In this document: positions 1-9,743 of the stretch, one piece after another | Numbering within the stretch: the first letter of the stretch is position 1 | How the letters are laid out: every line of letters starts with the position of its first letter | Assembly: GCF_003115775.1 (NCBI RefSeq) | Contig: NZ_QEES01000002.1 | Location: forward strand, 310,001-374,000 | DNA from: Cellulomonas sp. WB94 | Lineage (GTDB): Bacteria; Actinomycetota; Actinomycetes; Actinomycetales; Cellulomonadaceae | Reading direction: 5' to 3' | Length of the DNA: 64,000 nt | Made by a program: the position numbers and the translations under genes | Notes under the pieces: model-generated | Databases searched by the model: none | What the model was told of the DNA's origin: nothing | What the model saw: only the letters and a program-made list of their open reading frames with translations

Positions 1-212
1 AGGAACCCCTGGACGATCGCCACCGGCCCCGCGCCGGGGTCGGGCCGCTCACCGAGCGGGCTGAGCGGGCCGGGCTCGCTCACCTCGTTGACGCCGACAC
101 CGACCGCGCCCGACGTGGGGATCGCCGCGCACGCACCGAGGAGCACCACCACGAGCGCCGCGACCAGGGGAAGCACGGCGGTGCGGCGGACAGGCCTGCG
201 CGTGGTGGTCAT
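1..212 (-). CDS. lpqB: LpqB lipoprotein, N-terminal part (cut by window edge)
   Basis: Only the first 70 codons lie in the window. The N-terminus is an arginine-rich stretch, a hydrophobic segment and an LLGAC lipobox, which makes Cys28 the likely lipidated residue. It continues with the IPTSG and PVAIVQGFL stretches seen in LpqB proteins. The ATG overlaps the mtrB stop (ATGA), so translation is coupled to mtrB. LpqB is the extracytoplasmic lipoprotein partner that modulates the MtrB sensor in actinobacteria; that role comes from family knowledge. The identification rests mainly on the lipobox and the mtrA-mtrB-lpqB order. Confidence 0.85.
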   Translation of the reverse strand, partial: MTTTRRPVRRTAVLPLVAALVVVLLGACAAIPTSGAVGVGVNEVSEPGPLSPLGERPDPGAGPVAIVQGF

Positions 213-1933
213 CGGGCGTCCAGGTGGTCGAGGTCGGTGTCCGGCTCGAGGTCGGGCAGGGCGGCCGGATCGGCCCCCGTGCGTTCGACGGGGGCTGCGA
301 CGTCCGGCGGCCGCGCGGGCTCGAGCGGCAGCGGCGACCCGGTCAGCCGGATCCCGGCGCGCCGTGGCAGCGTGAGCCGGAAGCACGCACCCTGCGCCGG
401 GCGGCTCCAGACCTCGAGCCAGCCGCCGTGCAGGTGCGCGTCCTCGAGCGAGATGGCGAGCCCGAGCCCCGAGCCGCCGGTCGTCCTCGCCCGCGCCGGG
501 TCGGCGCGCCAGAACCGGTCGAAGACGTGCTCGCTCTCCTCGCGCGTCATCCCGACCCCCGTGTCGCGCACCGTGACCGCGACCGCCTCGGCATCGGCTG
601 CCAGGGTGACCTCGACCGTCGTGCCCTCCGCGTGCTCGATCGCGTTGACCAGCAAGTTGCGCAAGATGCGTTCGACCCGACGAGGGTCGATGTCGGCCTG
701 GCAGCGCTGCTCCGGCAGGACGACGCTCAGCCACGAACCCTTGCGCTCCGCGAGCGGGACGGACTGCTCGACCACAGCGGTCACGGCATCGCGCACGTCC
801 CGGCCCTCGGCGTCGAGCACGGCCGCACCGGCGTCGAACCTGCTGATCTCCAGGAGGTCGACGAGCAGGTCTTCGAACCGGTCGATCTGCATGAGCAGCA
901 GCTCGGCCGACCGCTTGATCCCGGGCTCGAAGTCGGCGCGCGAGGCGTGCAGCACCTCCCCCGCCATGCGGATGGTCGTGAGCGGGGTGCGCAGCTCATG
1001 GGACACGTCGGACACGAAGCGGCGCTGGAGCGCACCGAGCTGCTCCATGCGGATGATCTGCTCCTGGAGGCTCTCCGCCATCTCGTTGAACGAACGGCCC
1101 AGGGTCGCGAGCTCGTCCTGACCGCGCACCGGCATGCGCTCCTCGAGGTGACCGTCTGCGAGGCGCTCCGCGACCTCCGCCGCGATCCGGACGGGCCGGA
1201 CGACCTGCCGGGTGACGATCCAGGTCATCGTGCCGAGCAGCACCACGAGCGCGGCCCCCGCGATCGCGAGCATCCGCTGGAGGAACGCGAGCCGCTCCTG
1301 CTCGGACTGCAGGCTGTACAGGAAGTAGAGCTCGTAGGTGCCCGCCACGGGGACGGTGACCGTCTGGCCGACCACGACCGCAGGCTCGACCCTCGGCGCG
1401 CCGGCCTCGGTGACCGTCGCGGACGGCCACGCGGCCGACTGCCAGCGCTGCCCCTTGCCCGCCTGCGTCTGCGCGCGCAGGTCCGGGCCGATCAACGAGA
1501 CGAGGCTCGAGTCCGATGCCATCGGGATCACCAGGACAGGCATGGCCTGACCGGGAGCCCGGAGCATGAAGACCTCGCGATCGCCCGAGCCGCCCGAGCT
1601 GAGCGCCAGGACGACGTCGTTGATGAGCTGCTGGACCTCGGTCGAGGTGGTCGCCGTCGACGAGTCGAAGGTCGCCTGCGCCTGCTGGGTGCCGCGGGCG
1701 CTCTCCTCGAGCACCTGGTCGACACGTTGCGTGAACAGCCCGTTGCGGATCCGGTCGGACAGGTACACACCGAGGCCGGCGAGGGTCGCGAGACCGATCG
1801 CGAGGGTCGTGGCGATGACGCGCAGCTGCAGCGAGGAGCGCCAGGAGCGAGCGAATGCCCGCGGTCGGCGGGCGAGCCGGACGCGGATGAGGCGCCACGC
1901 CCGTCGCGCGCGCGCTGACCCCGTCGCACTCAC
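209..1933 (-). CDS. mtrB: MtrB sensor histidine kinase
   Basis: A 574-residue membrane histidine kinase, partner of MtrA, which controls cell-wall and division genes in actinobacteria. Visible in order: a basic N-terminus, a first membrane segment (about residues 36-55), an extracytoplasmic sensor region, a second membrane segment ending near ...TMTWIVTRQVV, a HAMP region, the phosphoacceptor motif VSHELRTPL with His312, and an ATPase domain with N, DTGVGM and GGSGLGL boxes. The chosen GTG at 1933 overlaps the mtrA stop codon. A longer in-frame reading to 2116 would lie inside mtrA and is rejected. The C-terminal tail after the kinase domain is proline- and acid-rich and without a recognised fold. 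Confidence 0.93.
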   Translation of the reverse strand: MSATGSARARRAWRLIRVRLARRPRAFARSWRSSLQLRVIATTLAIGLATLAGLGVYLSDRIRNGLFTQRVDQVLEESARGTQQAQATFDSSTATTSTEVQQLINDVVLALSSGGSGDREVFMLRAPGQAMPVLVIPMASDSSLVSLIGPDLRAQTQAGKGQRWQSAAWPSATVTEAGAPRVEPAVVVGQTVTVPVAGTYELYFLYSLQSEQERLAFLQRMLAIAGAALVVLLGTMTWIVTRQVVRPVRIAAEVAERLADGHLEERMPVRGQDELATLGRSFNEMAESLQEQIIRMEQLGALQRRFVSDVSHELRTPLTTIRMAGEVLHASRADFEPGIKRSAELLLMQIDRFEDLLVDLLEISRFDAGAAVLDAEGRDVRDAVTAVVEQSVPLAERKGSWLSVVLPEQRCQADIDPRRVERILRNLLVNAIEHAEGTTVEVTLAADAEAVAVTVRDTGVGMTREESEHVFDRFWRADPARARTTGGSGLGLAISLEDAHLHGGWLEVWSRPAQGACFRLTLPRRAGIRLTGSPLPLEPARPPDVAAPVERTGADPAALPDLEPDTDLDHLDAR

Positions 1934-2613
1934 TGCGGCGTGACGCCCGCCTTGTACCCGACGCCGCGGACGGTGACGACGATCTCGGGCCGCTCCGGGT
2001 CCGCCTCGATCTTCGAGCGCAGGCGCTGCACGTGCACGTTCACGAGGCGCGTGTCGGCCGCGTGCCGGTAGCCCCAGACGCGTTCCAGGAGCACCTCGCG
2101 CGTGAAGACCTGCCACGGCTTGCGTGCGAGAGCCACGAGGAGGTCGAACTCCAGGGGTGTCAGCGAGATCGGGGTGCCGGAGCGCGTGACCCGGTGGCCC
2201 GTGACGTCGATCGTCAGGTCACCGATCCCCAGGTGCTCGGGCGCCGGGTCGTCGCTGCGCCGCAGCCGCGCGCGCACCCGCGCGATGAGCTCCTTGGGCT
2301 TGAACGGCTTCGAGATGTAGTCGTCCGCCCCCGACTCGAGCCCCAGGACGACGTCGACGGTGTCCGTCTTGGCCGTGAGCATGACGATCGGCACACCCGA
2401 CTCGGCCCGGATCAGCCGGCACACCTCGGTGCCGTCCTTGCCCGGGAGCATCAGGTCGAGCAGCACCAGATCTGGCTGCGACGCCCGGAACACGGCCAGC
2501 GCACCGTCGCCGTCCGCGCAGAACACCGGCTCGAACCCCTCCGAGCGCAGCACGATCCCGATCATCTCCGCCAGCGCGGTGTCGTCGTCGACGACGAGCA
2601 CTCGACCCTTCAT
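1930..2613 (-). CDS. mtrA: MtrA response regulator
   Basis: An OmpR/PhoB-class response regulator of 227 residues. The receiver domain has the acidic pocket DDD near the start, the phosphoacceptor Asp53 in LLDLMLPGKDG, the TAKTDTVDVVLGLESGADDY stretch typical of MtrA, and the conserved Lys in SKPFKPKEL. A winged-helix DNA-binding domain fills the C-terminal half. ATG 2613 (MKGRVLVVDDD) matches family starts. A GTG two codons upstream (2619) is also possible. A weak -10-like GATCAT lies 6 nt before the ATG, so the mRNA may be leaderless. It is first gene of mtrA-mtrB-lpqB. Confidence 0.93.
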   Translation of the reverse strand: MKGRVLVVDDDTALAEMIGIVLRSEGFEPVFCADGDGALAVFRASQPDLVLLDLMLPGKDGTEVCRLIRAESGVPIVMLTAKTDTVDVVLGLESGADDYISKPFKPKELIARVRARLRRSDDPAPEHLGIGDLTIDVTGHRVTRSGTPISLTPLEFDLLVALARKPWQVFTREVLLERVWGYRHAADTRLVNVHVQRLRSKIEADPERPEIVVTVRGVGYKAGVTPQ

Positions 2614-2872
2614 GCGCACATGATCGCATCGCGTACCCGATCCATGGGGACGTCCGGGCGCAGATCACCCCTCCGCGCGGCCCGAGCGGCCCGAACTCAC
2701 CCCGGCGTCGGCGTCGGACGAGGCAGCAGCAACCCCGGCGCCGGCGCAGCACGGCGTGGCACGATGTGCCGGTCGGGCCGGATCGAACCTCGACAGGCCG
2801 ACAGCGGCACGCCAGGGCGTCGGACCTGCGAAGATCCACGATGGAGCCGACCACGAACCAGGAGCACCCGCG

Positions 2873-4111
2873 ATGACCACCCCGCACGAGGACACGCCCC
2901 GGCCGCCGGGCTGGGCGCTCCCGAACCCGAGCAGCCCTCCGCCTGGTGGGCCGGGCGCTGCTGCGCCGGGAGCAGGGCCGGTCGGACCGCCTGCTCCGGG
3001 TGGACCAGCGGCGCCGGGTGTCCCACCGGCGCCAGGGTGGGGACCGGCCCCCGGGTCCACGCAGCCACCCGGCTGGGGGCCCGCCCCCGGCTACGGAGGG
3101 CCCGGCTACGGTGGCCCCGGCTACGGTCAGCCCGGCCCGCCCTCGGGGTACGGGGTCCCGGCCTGGCGTCCCCCGGCCCTGCAGCCCGGCATCGTCCCGC
3201 TGCGCCCCCTGGGTCTCGGCGAGATCCTCGACGGGTCCTTCCGCGCGATCCGGGCGAACCCGCGCGTGATGTTCGGCCTCAGCGCGGCGGTCGTGGCGGT
3301 CGTCGTCGCGATCCAGGCCGTCCTGACCTGGTACGTCGGCGGGCTGATCGCGGGCGCGCTCGACGACCTCGCGCGATCCGCGGACCCGACCGGCGAGCTC
3401 GGGCTCGCGGACCAGTTCGGGCCGTCGTTGGCGACCATCCTCACCACACCGTTCGTCGCGCTCGCGACGACCCTCCTGACCGGCCTGCTGATCGTGTCCG
3501 TGAGCCGGTCGGTCATCGGCCAGAAGATCAGCGTCGGTGAGGTCAACCGGATCGCGCGCGGGCGCATCTGGTGGGTGGTCGGCTTCACGGTGCTGCTCGG
3601 GCTCGCCTGGTCCGTCGCCTTCGCCCTGTACGGCGGCTCGATCGCGCTGCTCGCCAGCCAGGAGCAGTGGGGCGCGCTCGCCGCCGTCGCGCTCGCCGGC
3701 GGGCTCGCGCTCGCGGTCGGGGTCGTGTGGGTCACCGTGCGGACGCTGCTCGTCCCGGCCGCACTCATGCTCGAAGGGGCTCGGTTCTGGGCCACCGTCC
3801 GGCGGGCCTGGCTCCTCACCCGGGGCAGCTTCTGGCGGCTGTTCGGCATCTACCTGCTCGTGCAGGTGATCGTCGGCGTCGTCGCCTCGATCATCGTCTA
3901 CCCGGTCACCCTCCTGTCGATGGTCCTGTTCCAGGACCCGACGATGACCTCGTTCGGGCAGATCGCGCTCACCTCGGCCGGCTCCGTCGTCGCGCAGACG
4001 CTGTCGACCGTGTTCTCCGCCGCGGTCATCGCGCTGCTCTACATCGACGTGCGCATGCGCCGTGAGGGCCTCGACGTCGAGCTGGCGCGGGCCGCAGAGA
4101 CGGCCGCGTGA
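2873..4111 (+). CDS. Membrane protein of the GPDPase membrane-domain family
   Basis: 412 residues. The first 100 or so are cytosolic-looking and rich in Pro and Gly, with repeats of the GYGGPGYG kind. The rest holds several hydrophobic segments with the ...LGLGEILDGSFRAIRANPRVMFGLSA motif, which is typical of the membrane domain found in glycerophosphoryl diester phosphodiesterase-like proteins. No catalytic phosphodiesterase domain is present, so no enzymatic role is claimed. An AGGAG at 2860 lies 8 nt before the chosen ATG; a longer in-frame reading from 2756 lacks such a site. It heads a coupled operon with DUF4129, DUF4350, MoxR and DUF58 proteins. Confidence 0.75.
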   Translation: MTTPHEDTPRPPGWALPNPSSPPPGGPGAAAPGAGPVGPPAPGGPAAPGVPPAPGWGPAPGSTQPPGWGPAPGYGGPGYGGPGYGQPGPPSGYGVPAWRPPALQPGIVPLRPLGLGEILDGSFRAIRANPRVMFGLSAAVVAVVVAIQAVLTWYVGGLIAGALDDLARSADPTGELGLADQFGPSLATILTTPFVALATTLLTGLLIVSVSRSVIGQKISVGEVNRIARGRIWWVVGFTVLLGLAWSVAFALYGGSIALLASQEQWGALAAVALAGGLALAVGVVWVTVRTLLVPAALMLEGARFWATVRRAWLLTRGSFWRLFGIYLLVQVIVGVVASIIVYPVTLLSMVLFQDPTMTSFGQIALTSAGSVVAQTLSTVFSAAVIALLYIDVRMRREGLDVELARAAETAA

Positions 4112-4791
4112 GCGACCGGCTCCTCGCGTTCGTCGCGTCCGCTGTCCCGGTGACCCCGGGCGCGGACGAGGCGCGCTCATGGCTCGAGGACGAGCTGCTC
4201 GATCCCGTGTACCACCGCAGCCGCAGCCTCCTGCAGCGCTTCCTCGACTGGCTCCAGCAGCAGTTCGAGGGAGCGCCGCGGTTCGGCGCCCCGTCGCTGG
4301 TCGTCGCGGCCGTCGTCGTCGGCGTCCTGCTGGTCGTCGCCGTGCTCGCGTTCTGGGTGGCCGGTCCGGTGCGCCGCTCCCGCCGGGTGCGCGCCGCCGG
4401 CGCGCTGCGCGCAGGGGACGACCGTCGCACGGCTGCTGAGCTCCGGGCCGCCGCCGACGAGGCCGCGAACCAGGGTCGTTGGGGCCTCGCCGTCGCCGAA
4501 CGGTTCCGTGCGATCGTGCGCGACCTGGAGCAGCGCACGGTGCTCGACGACCGACCGGGTCGAACCGCTGACGAGGCGGTCGACGCCGCGGCAGCGCGAC
4601 TGCCCGAGCTGGACGCGGACCTGCGCCGCGCGGCGCGCCGGTTCGACGACGTGGTCTACGGCGACGGGCCCGCCGACGCCACCGACGACACGTGGCTGCG
4701 TGGTCTCGACGACTCCGTCGCGCGCGCCAGGGTGTCGGCGGGGATCTCGACACCGTCCGAGGCAGGCACGCACGGCGGGGGGCCGACGTGA
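4108..4791 (+). CDS. DUF4129 domain-containing membrane protein
   Basis: 227 residues with one clear membrane segment (about 63-86) and a C-terminal helical domain. In that domain AELRAAADEAANQGRWGLAVAERFRAIVRDLEQR and GRTADEAVDAAA resemble DUF4129. The GTG start overlaps the upstream stop (GTGA). DUF4129 proteins commonly travel with MoxR ATPases and DUF58 proteins, as here; their molecular role is not established. The N-terminal 60 residues contain an amphipathic helix (RSLLQRFLDWLQQQF), as often seen in these proteins. Confidence 0.8.
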   Translation: MSDRLLAFVASAVPVTPGADEARSWLEDELLDPVYHRSRSLLQRFLDWLQQQFEGAPRFGAPSLVVAAVVVGVLLVVAVLAFWVAGPVRRSRRVRAAGALRAGDDRRTAAELRAAADEAANQGRWGLAVAERFRAIVRDLEQRTVLDDRPGRTADEAVDAAAARLPELDADLRRAARRFDDVVYGDGPADATDDTWLRGLDDSVARARVSAGISTPSEAGTHGGGPT

Positions 4792-5986
4792 ACGCGGCGA
4801 CCGTGACCGGTCCCGCTCCGGTCGTCGGCGACGGCACGACGGCGCGGACCCGGGCCCGCAGCCGATGGCGGCGCGCGCGCTGGCCGCTGGCAGTCGTCGG
4901 CGTCATCCTGCTCACCGCTCTGCTCGCGGCGCTGCCCGAGCCGCGCACCTCGTCCACCCCGCTCGCCCCGGACAACCCGCAGGGCATCGGTGCGCGCGCC
5001 GTCGCCCAGGTGCTCGGACGGCAGGGCGTCACCATCGACTACGTGCGCACGACGGCGTCGGCGACGGCGCACGCGACGGCCGGAACGACACTCCTCGTGA
5101 CGAGCGACTACCTGCTGGGCCCCGACCAGATCGACCGTCTCGCGCAGACGGGCGCCGACCTGGTCCTGCTCGCGCCCGGCTACCTGCTCGACGCCGTGAC
5201 CGACGCCGCCACGACGTCCTGGGCCCCCGACGCGGTCTCGACCGCGCCGCGGACGCCGCAGTGCGCCGACCCCGACGCGCAGGCCGCGGGCACCATGTCC
5301 GGCACCGCGGACGGGTTCGAGGCGCTCGGGCCGTCCGCGACCGTCTGCTTCCCGGCCGCGACCGAGCAGCGGAGCAACGGCGCCTACCTCGTCGTCGAGG
5401 GCACCCGGCGCATCACGGCGTTCGCCGACGCGAGCGTGGTGAGCAACGACCGCATCACCGACGACGGCAACGCCGCGCTCGTCCTGCGGGCGCTCGGCCG
5501 CCACGAGCACCTCACCTGGTACGTCCCGTCGCTGGCTGACACCGGCTCGGACACGATGACCGGCCCGTCGCTCACCGATCTGCTGCCCCCTGTCGCACCG
5601 GTGCTGGCGCTCGAGCTGCTGCTCATCGCGGTCGTCGCCGGGGTCTGGCGCGCGCGACGGCTCGGTCGGGTCGTCACCGAGCCGCTGCCCGTCACGGTGC
5701 GGTCGGCCGAGACGACGCGCGGTCGCGGCCGCCTGTACCGTCGGTCCCGCTCGTACGGCCATGCGGCCGCAGCGCTGCGGGCCGGTGCCGCGACGCGGGC
5801 GGCCGCGCGGGTCGGGCTGCCCCGGACGGCGGGCGCCCCCGCGGTCATCGACGCCCTCGCCCGCGCGACCGGTCGACCGAGCAACGAGGTCGCCGCACTG
5901 CTGTACGGACCACCACCGACCGACGATGTCGGGCTGGCACAGCTGGCCCGCAGGCTCGACGAGCTGGAGAGCGAGGTTCACCGATC

Positions 5987-5990
<4 letters not shown>
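4788..5990 (+). CDS. DUF4350 domain-containing membrane protein
   Basis: 400 residues with a membrane segment near the N-terminus (about 28-46) and another around 265-283, flanking an extracytoplasmic region. The stretch NPQGIGARAVAQVLGRQGVTIDYVRT is characteristic of DUF4350 proteins, in which an ABC-transporter-associated fold is suspected. The GTG at 4788 overlaps the upstream stop codon. The longer in-frame extension to 4692 overlaps the previous gene and is rejected. The C-terminal third is cytoplasmic and Arg-rich. Its role is presumably in the MoxR/DUF58 membrane assembly; that is inference from context. Confidence 0.78.
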
Positions 5991-7048
<1,058 letters not shown>

Positions 7049-7051
7049 GCC

Positions 7052-8344
7052 GTGGCGATCACCTGGCGGGCCGTCGCGCTCGCCGCGCTCGGGATCGCGG
7101 CCGTGCTCGTCGTGCCCGTTCCTGGCACGGTGCTGCTCTGGGCAGTCGTCGTCGCGATCGCGTGCGCCCTCGACGCCGGCCTGGCTGCCTCCCCGCGGCT
7201 CGTGGCGGTGACGCGCACCGTGCCCGGCTCGGTCCGGCTCACCCAGCCGGCGACGTCGACCGTGACTGTCACCAACGTCGGCCCGCGGAGGTTGCGCGCG
7301 ACGGTCCGCGACGCGTGGCAGCCGTCGGCCGGTGCCGGCCCCAACAGGCACCAGGTCGACGTCCCGCCCGGCGACGGTCGCCGACTGGTGACGTCGCTCG
7401 TCCCGACGCGTCGCGGCGACCGGCACGCCGACCGCGTGACGATCCGCACGGTCGGACCGCTCGGGCTCGCAGGGCGCCAGGTCTCGCTCGACGTGCCCGC
7501 GACGTTACGCGTGCTGCCCGAGTTCGCCTCCCGGCGGCACCTCCCGAGCAGGCTCGCGCGGCTGCGTGAGCTCGATGGGCGCGCGGCCGTGCAGCTGCGA
7601 GGTGCGGGGACCGAGTTCGACTCGCTGCGCGAGTACGTCATCGGTGACGACGTCCGGTCGATCGACTGGCGCGCGACGGCCCGCCGTAACGACGTCGTCG
7701 TGCGGACGTGGCGCCCGGAGCGCGACCGCCGCGTGCTGATCGTGCTCGACACCTCCCGCACCTCGGCCGCCCGCGTGCTCGACGCCCCGCGCCTCGACGC
7801 GTCGATCGAAGCCGCGCTGCTGCTCGCCGCTCTCGCCTCCCGTGCCGGTGACCGCGTCGAGCTCGTCGCGTTCGACCGGCGGGTGCGCGCCAGGGTCGCG
7901 GGCGTGAGCGGTCCACGTCTCATGCCCGCGATCGCCGACGCGCTGGCCGGCGTCGAGCCCACGCTCGTCGAGACCGACTGGCCGGGTGCCGTCGAGGTCG
8001 TCCGTGCGCGACTGACCCAACGCTCGCTGGTGGTGCTCCTGACCACCCTCGAGCCTGCGGCGGTCGAGCAGGGCCTGCTCGGCGTGGTCGGGCAGCTCAC
8101 GGAACGCCACCGCGTCGTGCTCGCCTCGGTCCGCGACCCCGAGGTCGAGGAGCTGCGCACCGGTCGCCGCGACGCTGCCGAGGTGTTCGACGCCGCAGCC
8201 GCCGAGCGCGCGGGGCTTGAGCGTGCCGCGGTCGGTGTGCGGCTGCGGCAGCGTGGCGTCGAGATCGTCGACGCACTGCCCGACGACCTGGCCCCGCGGC
8301 TCGCCGACACCTACCTCGCGCTCAAGGCTGCCGGGCGCCTGTAG
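7052..8344 (+). CDS. DUF58 domain-containing protein
   Basis: 430 residues. Two hydrophobic N-terminal segments are followed by an extracytoplasmic or peripheral beta region. Next comes the DUF58 signature GTEFDSLREYVIGDDVRSIDWRATAR and a VWA-like stretch (RRVLIVLDTSRTS) in the C-terminal half. DUF58 proteins are regular partners of MoxR ATPases, encoded immediately upstream. The GTG start lies 3 nt after the MoxR stop. It is the last gene of the coupled run that begins at 2873. Function in the cell is unknown; a role in envelope-complex assembly is inferred. Confidence 0.88.
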   Translation: MAITWRAVALAALGIAAVLVVPVPGTVLLWAVVVAIACALDAGLAASPRLVAVTRTVPGSVRLTQPATSTVTVTNVGPRRLRATVRDAWQPSAGAGPNRHQVDVPPGDGRRLVTSLVPTRRGDRHADRVTIRTVGPLGLAGRQVSLDVPATLRVLPEFASRRHLPSRLARLRELDGRAAVQLRGAGTEFDSLREYVIGDDVRSIDWRATARRNDVVVRTWRPERDRRVLIVLDTSRTSAARVLDAPRLDASIEAALLLAALASRAGDRVELVAFDRRVRARVAGVSGPRLMPAIADALAGVEPTLVETDWPGAVEVVRARLTQRSLVVLLTTLEPAAVEQGLLGVVGQLTERHRVVLASVRDPEVEELRTGRRDAAEVFDAAAAERAGLERAAVGVRLRQRGVEIVDALPDDLAPRLADTYLALKAAGRL

Positions 8345-8411
8345 CCGGGCCCGCCGCTCGCCAGCGGGGCGCCATCCGGCGGCGAGCCGTGCCGGTGTCA
8401 GGGCCGCTCGG

Positions 8412-8426
8412 TAACGTCGCGGTGTG
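8412..8426 (+). promoter_or_regulatory. Candidate leaderless promoter -10 element and start
   Basis: TAACGT is followed by exactly 6 nt and the GTG of the winged-helix gene. No Shine-Dalgarno sequence precedes the GTG. This TANNNT-N6-RTG layout recurs at several genes in the window and suggests transcription starting on or next to the start codon. Confidence 0.5.
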
Positions 8427-9623
8427 CCGACGGTCGATGCCCCGCTCCTGACCCGCGCCGCGCTGAACCGTGCGCTGCTCGCGCGCCAGCACCTGCTCGC
8501 GCGCGCCACCGGGCCGGCCCTCGACCTCGTCGACCACCTGGTCGGCCTGCAGGCGCAGAACCCGCCGAGCCCGTACACGGCCCTCTGGAGCCGCCTCGAG
8601 GGCTTCCGGCACGCTGACATCGGTGCGGCTCTCGAGAGCCGCCGAGCCGCGCGGATCGCCGTCATGCGCGGCACGATCCACCTCGTGACTGCCGCGGACG
8701 CGCTCGTGCTCCCCGGCCTGGCGTCGCCCCTGTACGCCCGTGACCTGCGCTTCAACACCCAGCACGGCGCCGGGTTGCGGCAGCTGGAGCTTGCCGAGCT
8801 GACGAACGCGGCCCGTGCGCTCGTGGAGGAGTCGCCCCGGACCACGACCGAGCTCGGCCGACTGCTCGCCGAACGGTGGCCCCGCGTCGCGCCCACGACG
8901 CTCGCCTACGGAGCGCGCGGAACCCTTCCGCTCGTCCAGGTGCCGCCGCGCGGGGTGTGGCGGCAGTCCGGAGCGACGACGTGGACGACGGCGGACGCCT
9001 GGTTCGGACCGGCCGCCGTGGAGAGCGCGCCCGACCTCACCGACCCGGACGCGCGCGCCGCCGAGCTCGAGCGGCTCGTGCTGCGGTTCCTCGCGGCCTT
9101 CGGCCCGGCGAGCGTGGCCGACGTCCAGCAGTGGTCGGGGCTCGGTGGCCTGCGGTCGGTGGTCGATCAGCTCCGTGACCGGCTCGTGACGTTCAGGGCC
9201 GAGCCGGGTCCCGGCTCGGCGACCGGTCGGGAGCTGTTCGACCTGCCCGACGCCCCGCGCCCCGACCCCGCGGTCGACGCGCCGATCAGGTTCCTGCCGG
9301 ACCTGGACAACCTGCTCCTCGCGCACGCCGACCGGACGCGCGTGATCTCCGAGGAGCATCGACGGCGCCTCACCAGCCTCAACGGCGGGCTCCCCGGCTC
9401 GTTCCTCGCAGACGGGCGTGTCGCGGGGACGTGGACGGTCACGCGCGAACGCGTCGACACCGGACAGGTGCGTCCTCGTCGCGAGCTCGCGACGCTGGAG
9501 CTGCGCCCCTTCGACGCGCTCGACGCCACGACGAGCCGCGCGGTGACGGCCGAGGGCGAAGGCCTCGTGCGCTTCGTCGCGGACGACGCGGCCGACCATC
9601 GTGTGCGGGTGGTGCCGCCCTGA
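8424..9623 (+). CDS. AlkZ-like winged-helix DNA-binding protein
   Basis: 399 residues. The N-terminal part contains LVGLQAQNPPSPYTALWSRL; this QxQ motif in a winged-helix scaffold is characteristic of the AlkZ/YcaQ (HTH_42) superfamily. Some members are DNA glycosylases that unhook interstrand crosslinks or act on antibiotic-alkylated bases. RGTIHLVTAADA and the three-winged-helix length also fit. Whether this member is catalytic cannot be told from sequence alone. It has its own putative leaderless promoter and is separated from the DUF58 operon by 79 bp. It ends just before a strong palindrome (9624-9647). Confidence 0.75.
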   Translation: MPTVDAPLLTRAALNRALLARQHLLARATGPALDLVDHLVGLQAQNPPSPYTALWSRLEGFRHADIGAALESRRAARIAVMRGTIHLVTAADALVLPGLASPLYARDLRFNTQHGAGLRQLELAELTNAARALVEESPRTTTELGRLLAERWPRVAPTTLAYGARGTLPLVQVPPRGVWRQSGATTWTTADAWFGPAAVESAPDLTDPDARAAELERLVLRFLAAFGPASVADVQQWSGLGGLRSVVDQLRDRLVTFRAEPGPGSATGRELFDLPDAPRPDPAVDAPIRFLPDLDNLLLAHADRTRVISEEHRRRLTSLNGGLPGSFLADGRVAGTWTVTRERVDTGQVRPRRELATLELRPFDALDATTSRAVTAEGEGLVRFVADDAADHRVRVVPP

Positions 9624-9647
9624 CCGGACCGCGGCGCCGCGGTCCGG
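9624..9647. terminator. Perfect 24-bp GC palindrome between convergent genes
   Basis: The 7-nt arms CCGGACC and GGTCCGG flank a self-complementary GC-rich core, giving a 24-bp perfect palindrome. It directly follows the stop codon at 9621-9623 and lies between two genes that converge. No U-tract follows. A bidirectional hairpin terminator is the likeliest role; a protein-binding site is the alternative. Confidence 0.55.
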
Positions 9648-9743
9648 GCCGCTGCCAGGCCGCGTCGAGGTGGGGCGCCGCTGCGGTGAGCCAGCGTTGC
9701 GGTGATCCTCCGCTGCGGTGAGCCGGTCCTGCTGCCGATACGG

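Noticed and set aside
224-1918. Long open frame on the plus strand opposite mtrB
   Set aside because: It is the antisense shadow of a well-supported histidine kinase gene in very GC-rich DNA; the product is Arg/Ala/Pro-rich with no recognisable domain.
2614-2872. Gene or RNA in the 259-bp gap upstream of mtrA
   Set aside because: Only GC-rich sequence with the likely promoters of mtrA and the following operon; no conserved structure recognised.
2219-5035. 938-codon minus-strand frame across mtrA and the start of the membrane operon
   Set aside because: It overlaps three supported genes, has no domain and consists of low-complexity Arg-rich sequence, as expected from GC-skewed antisense frames.
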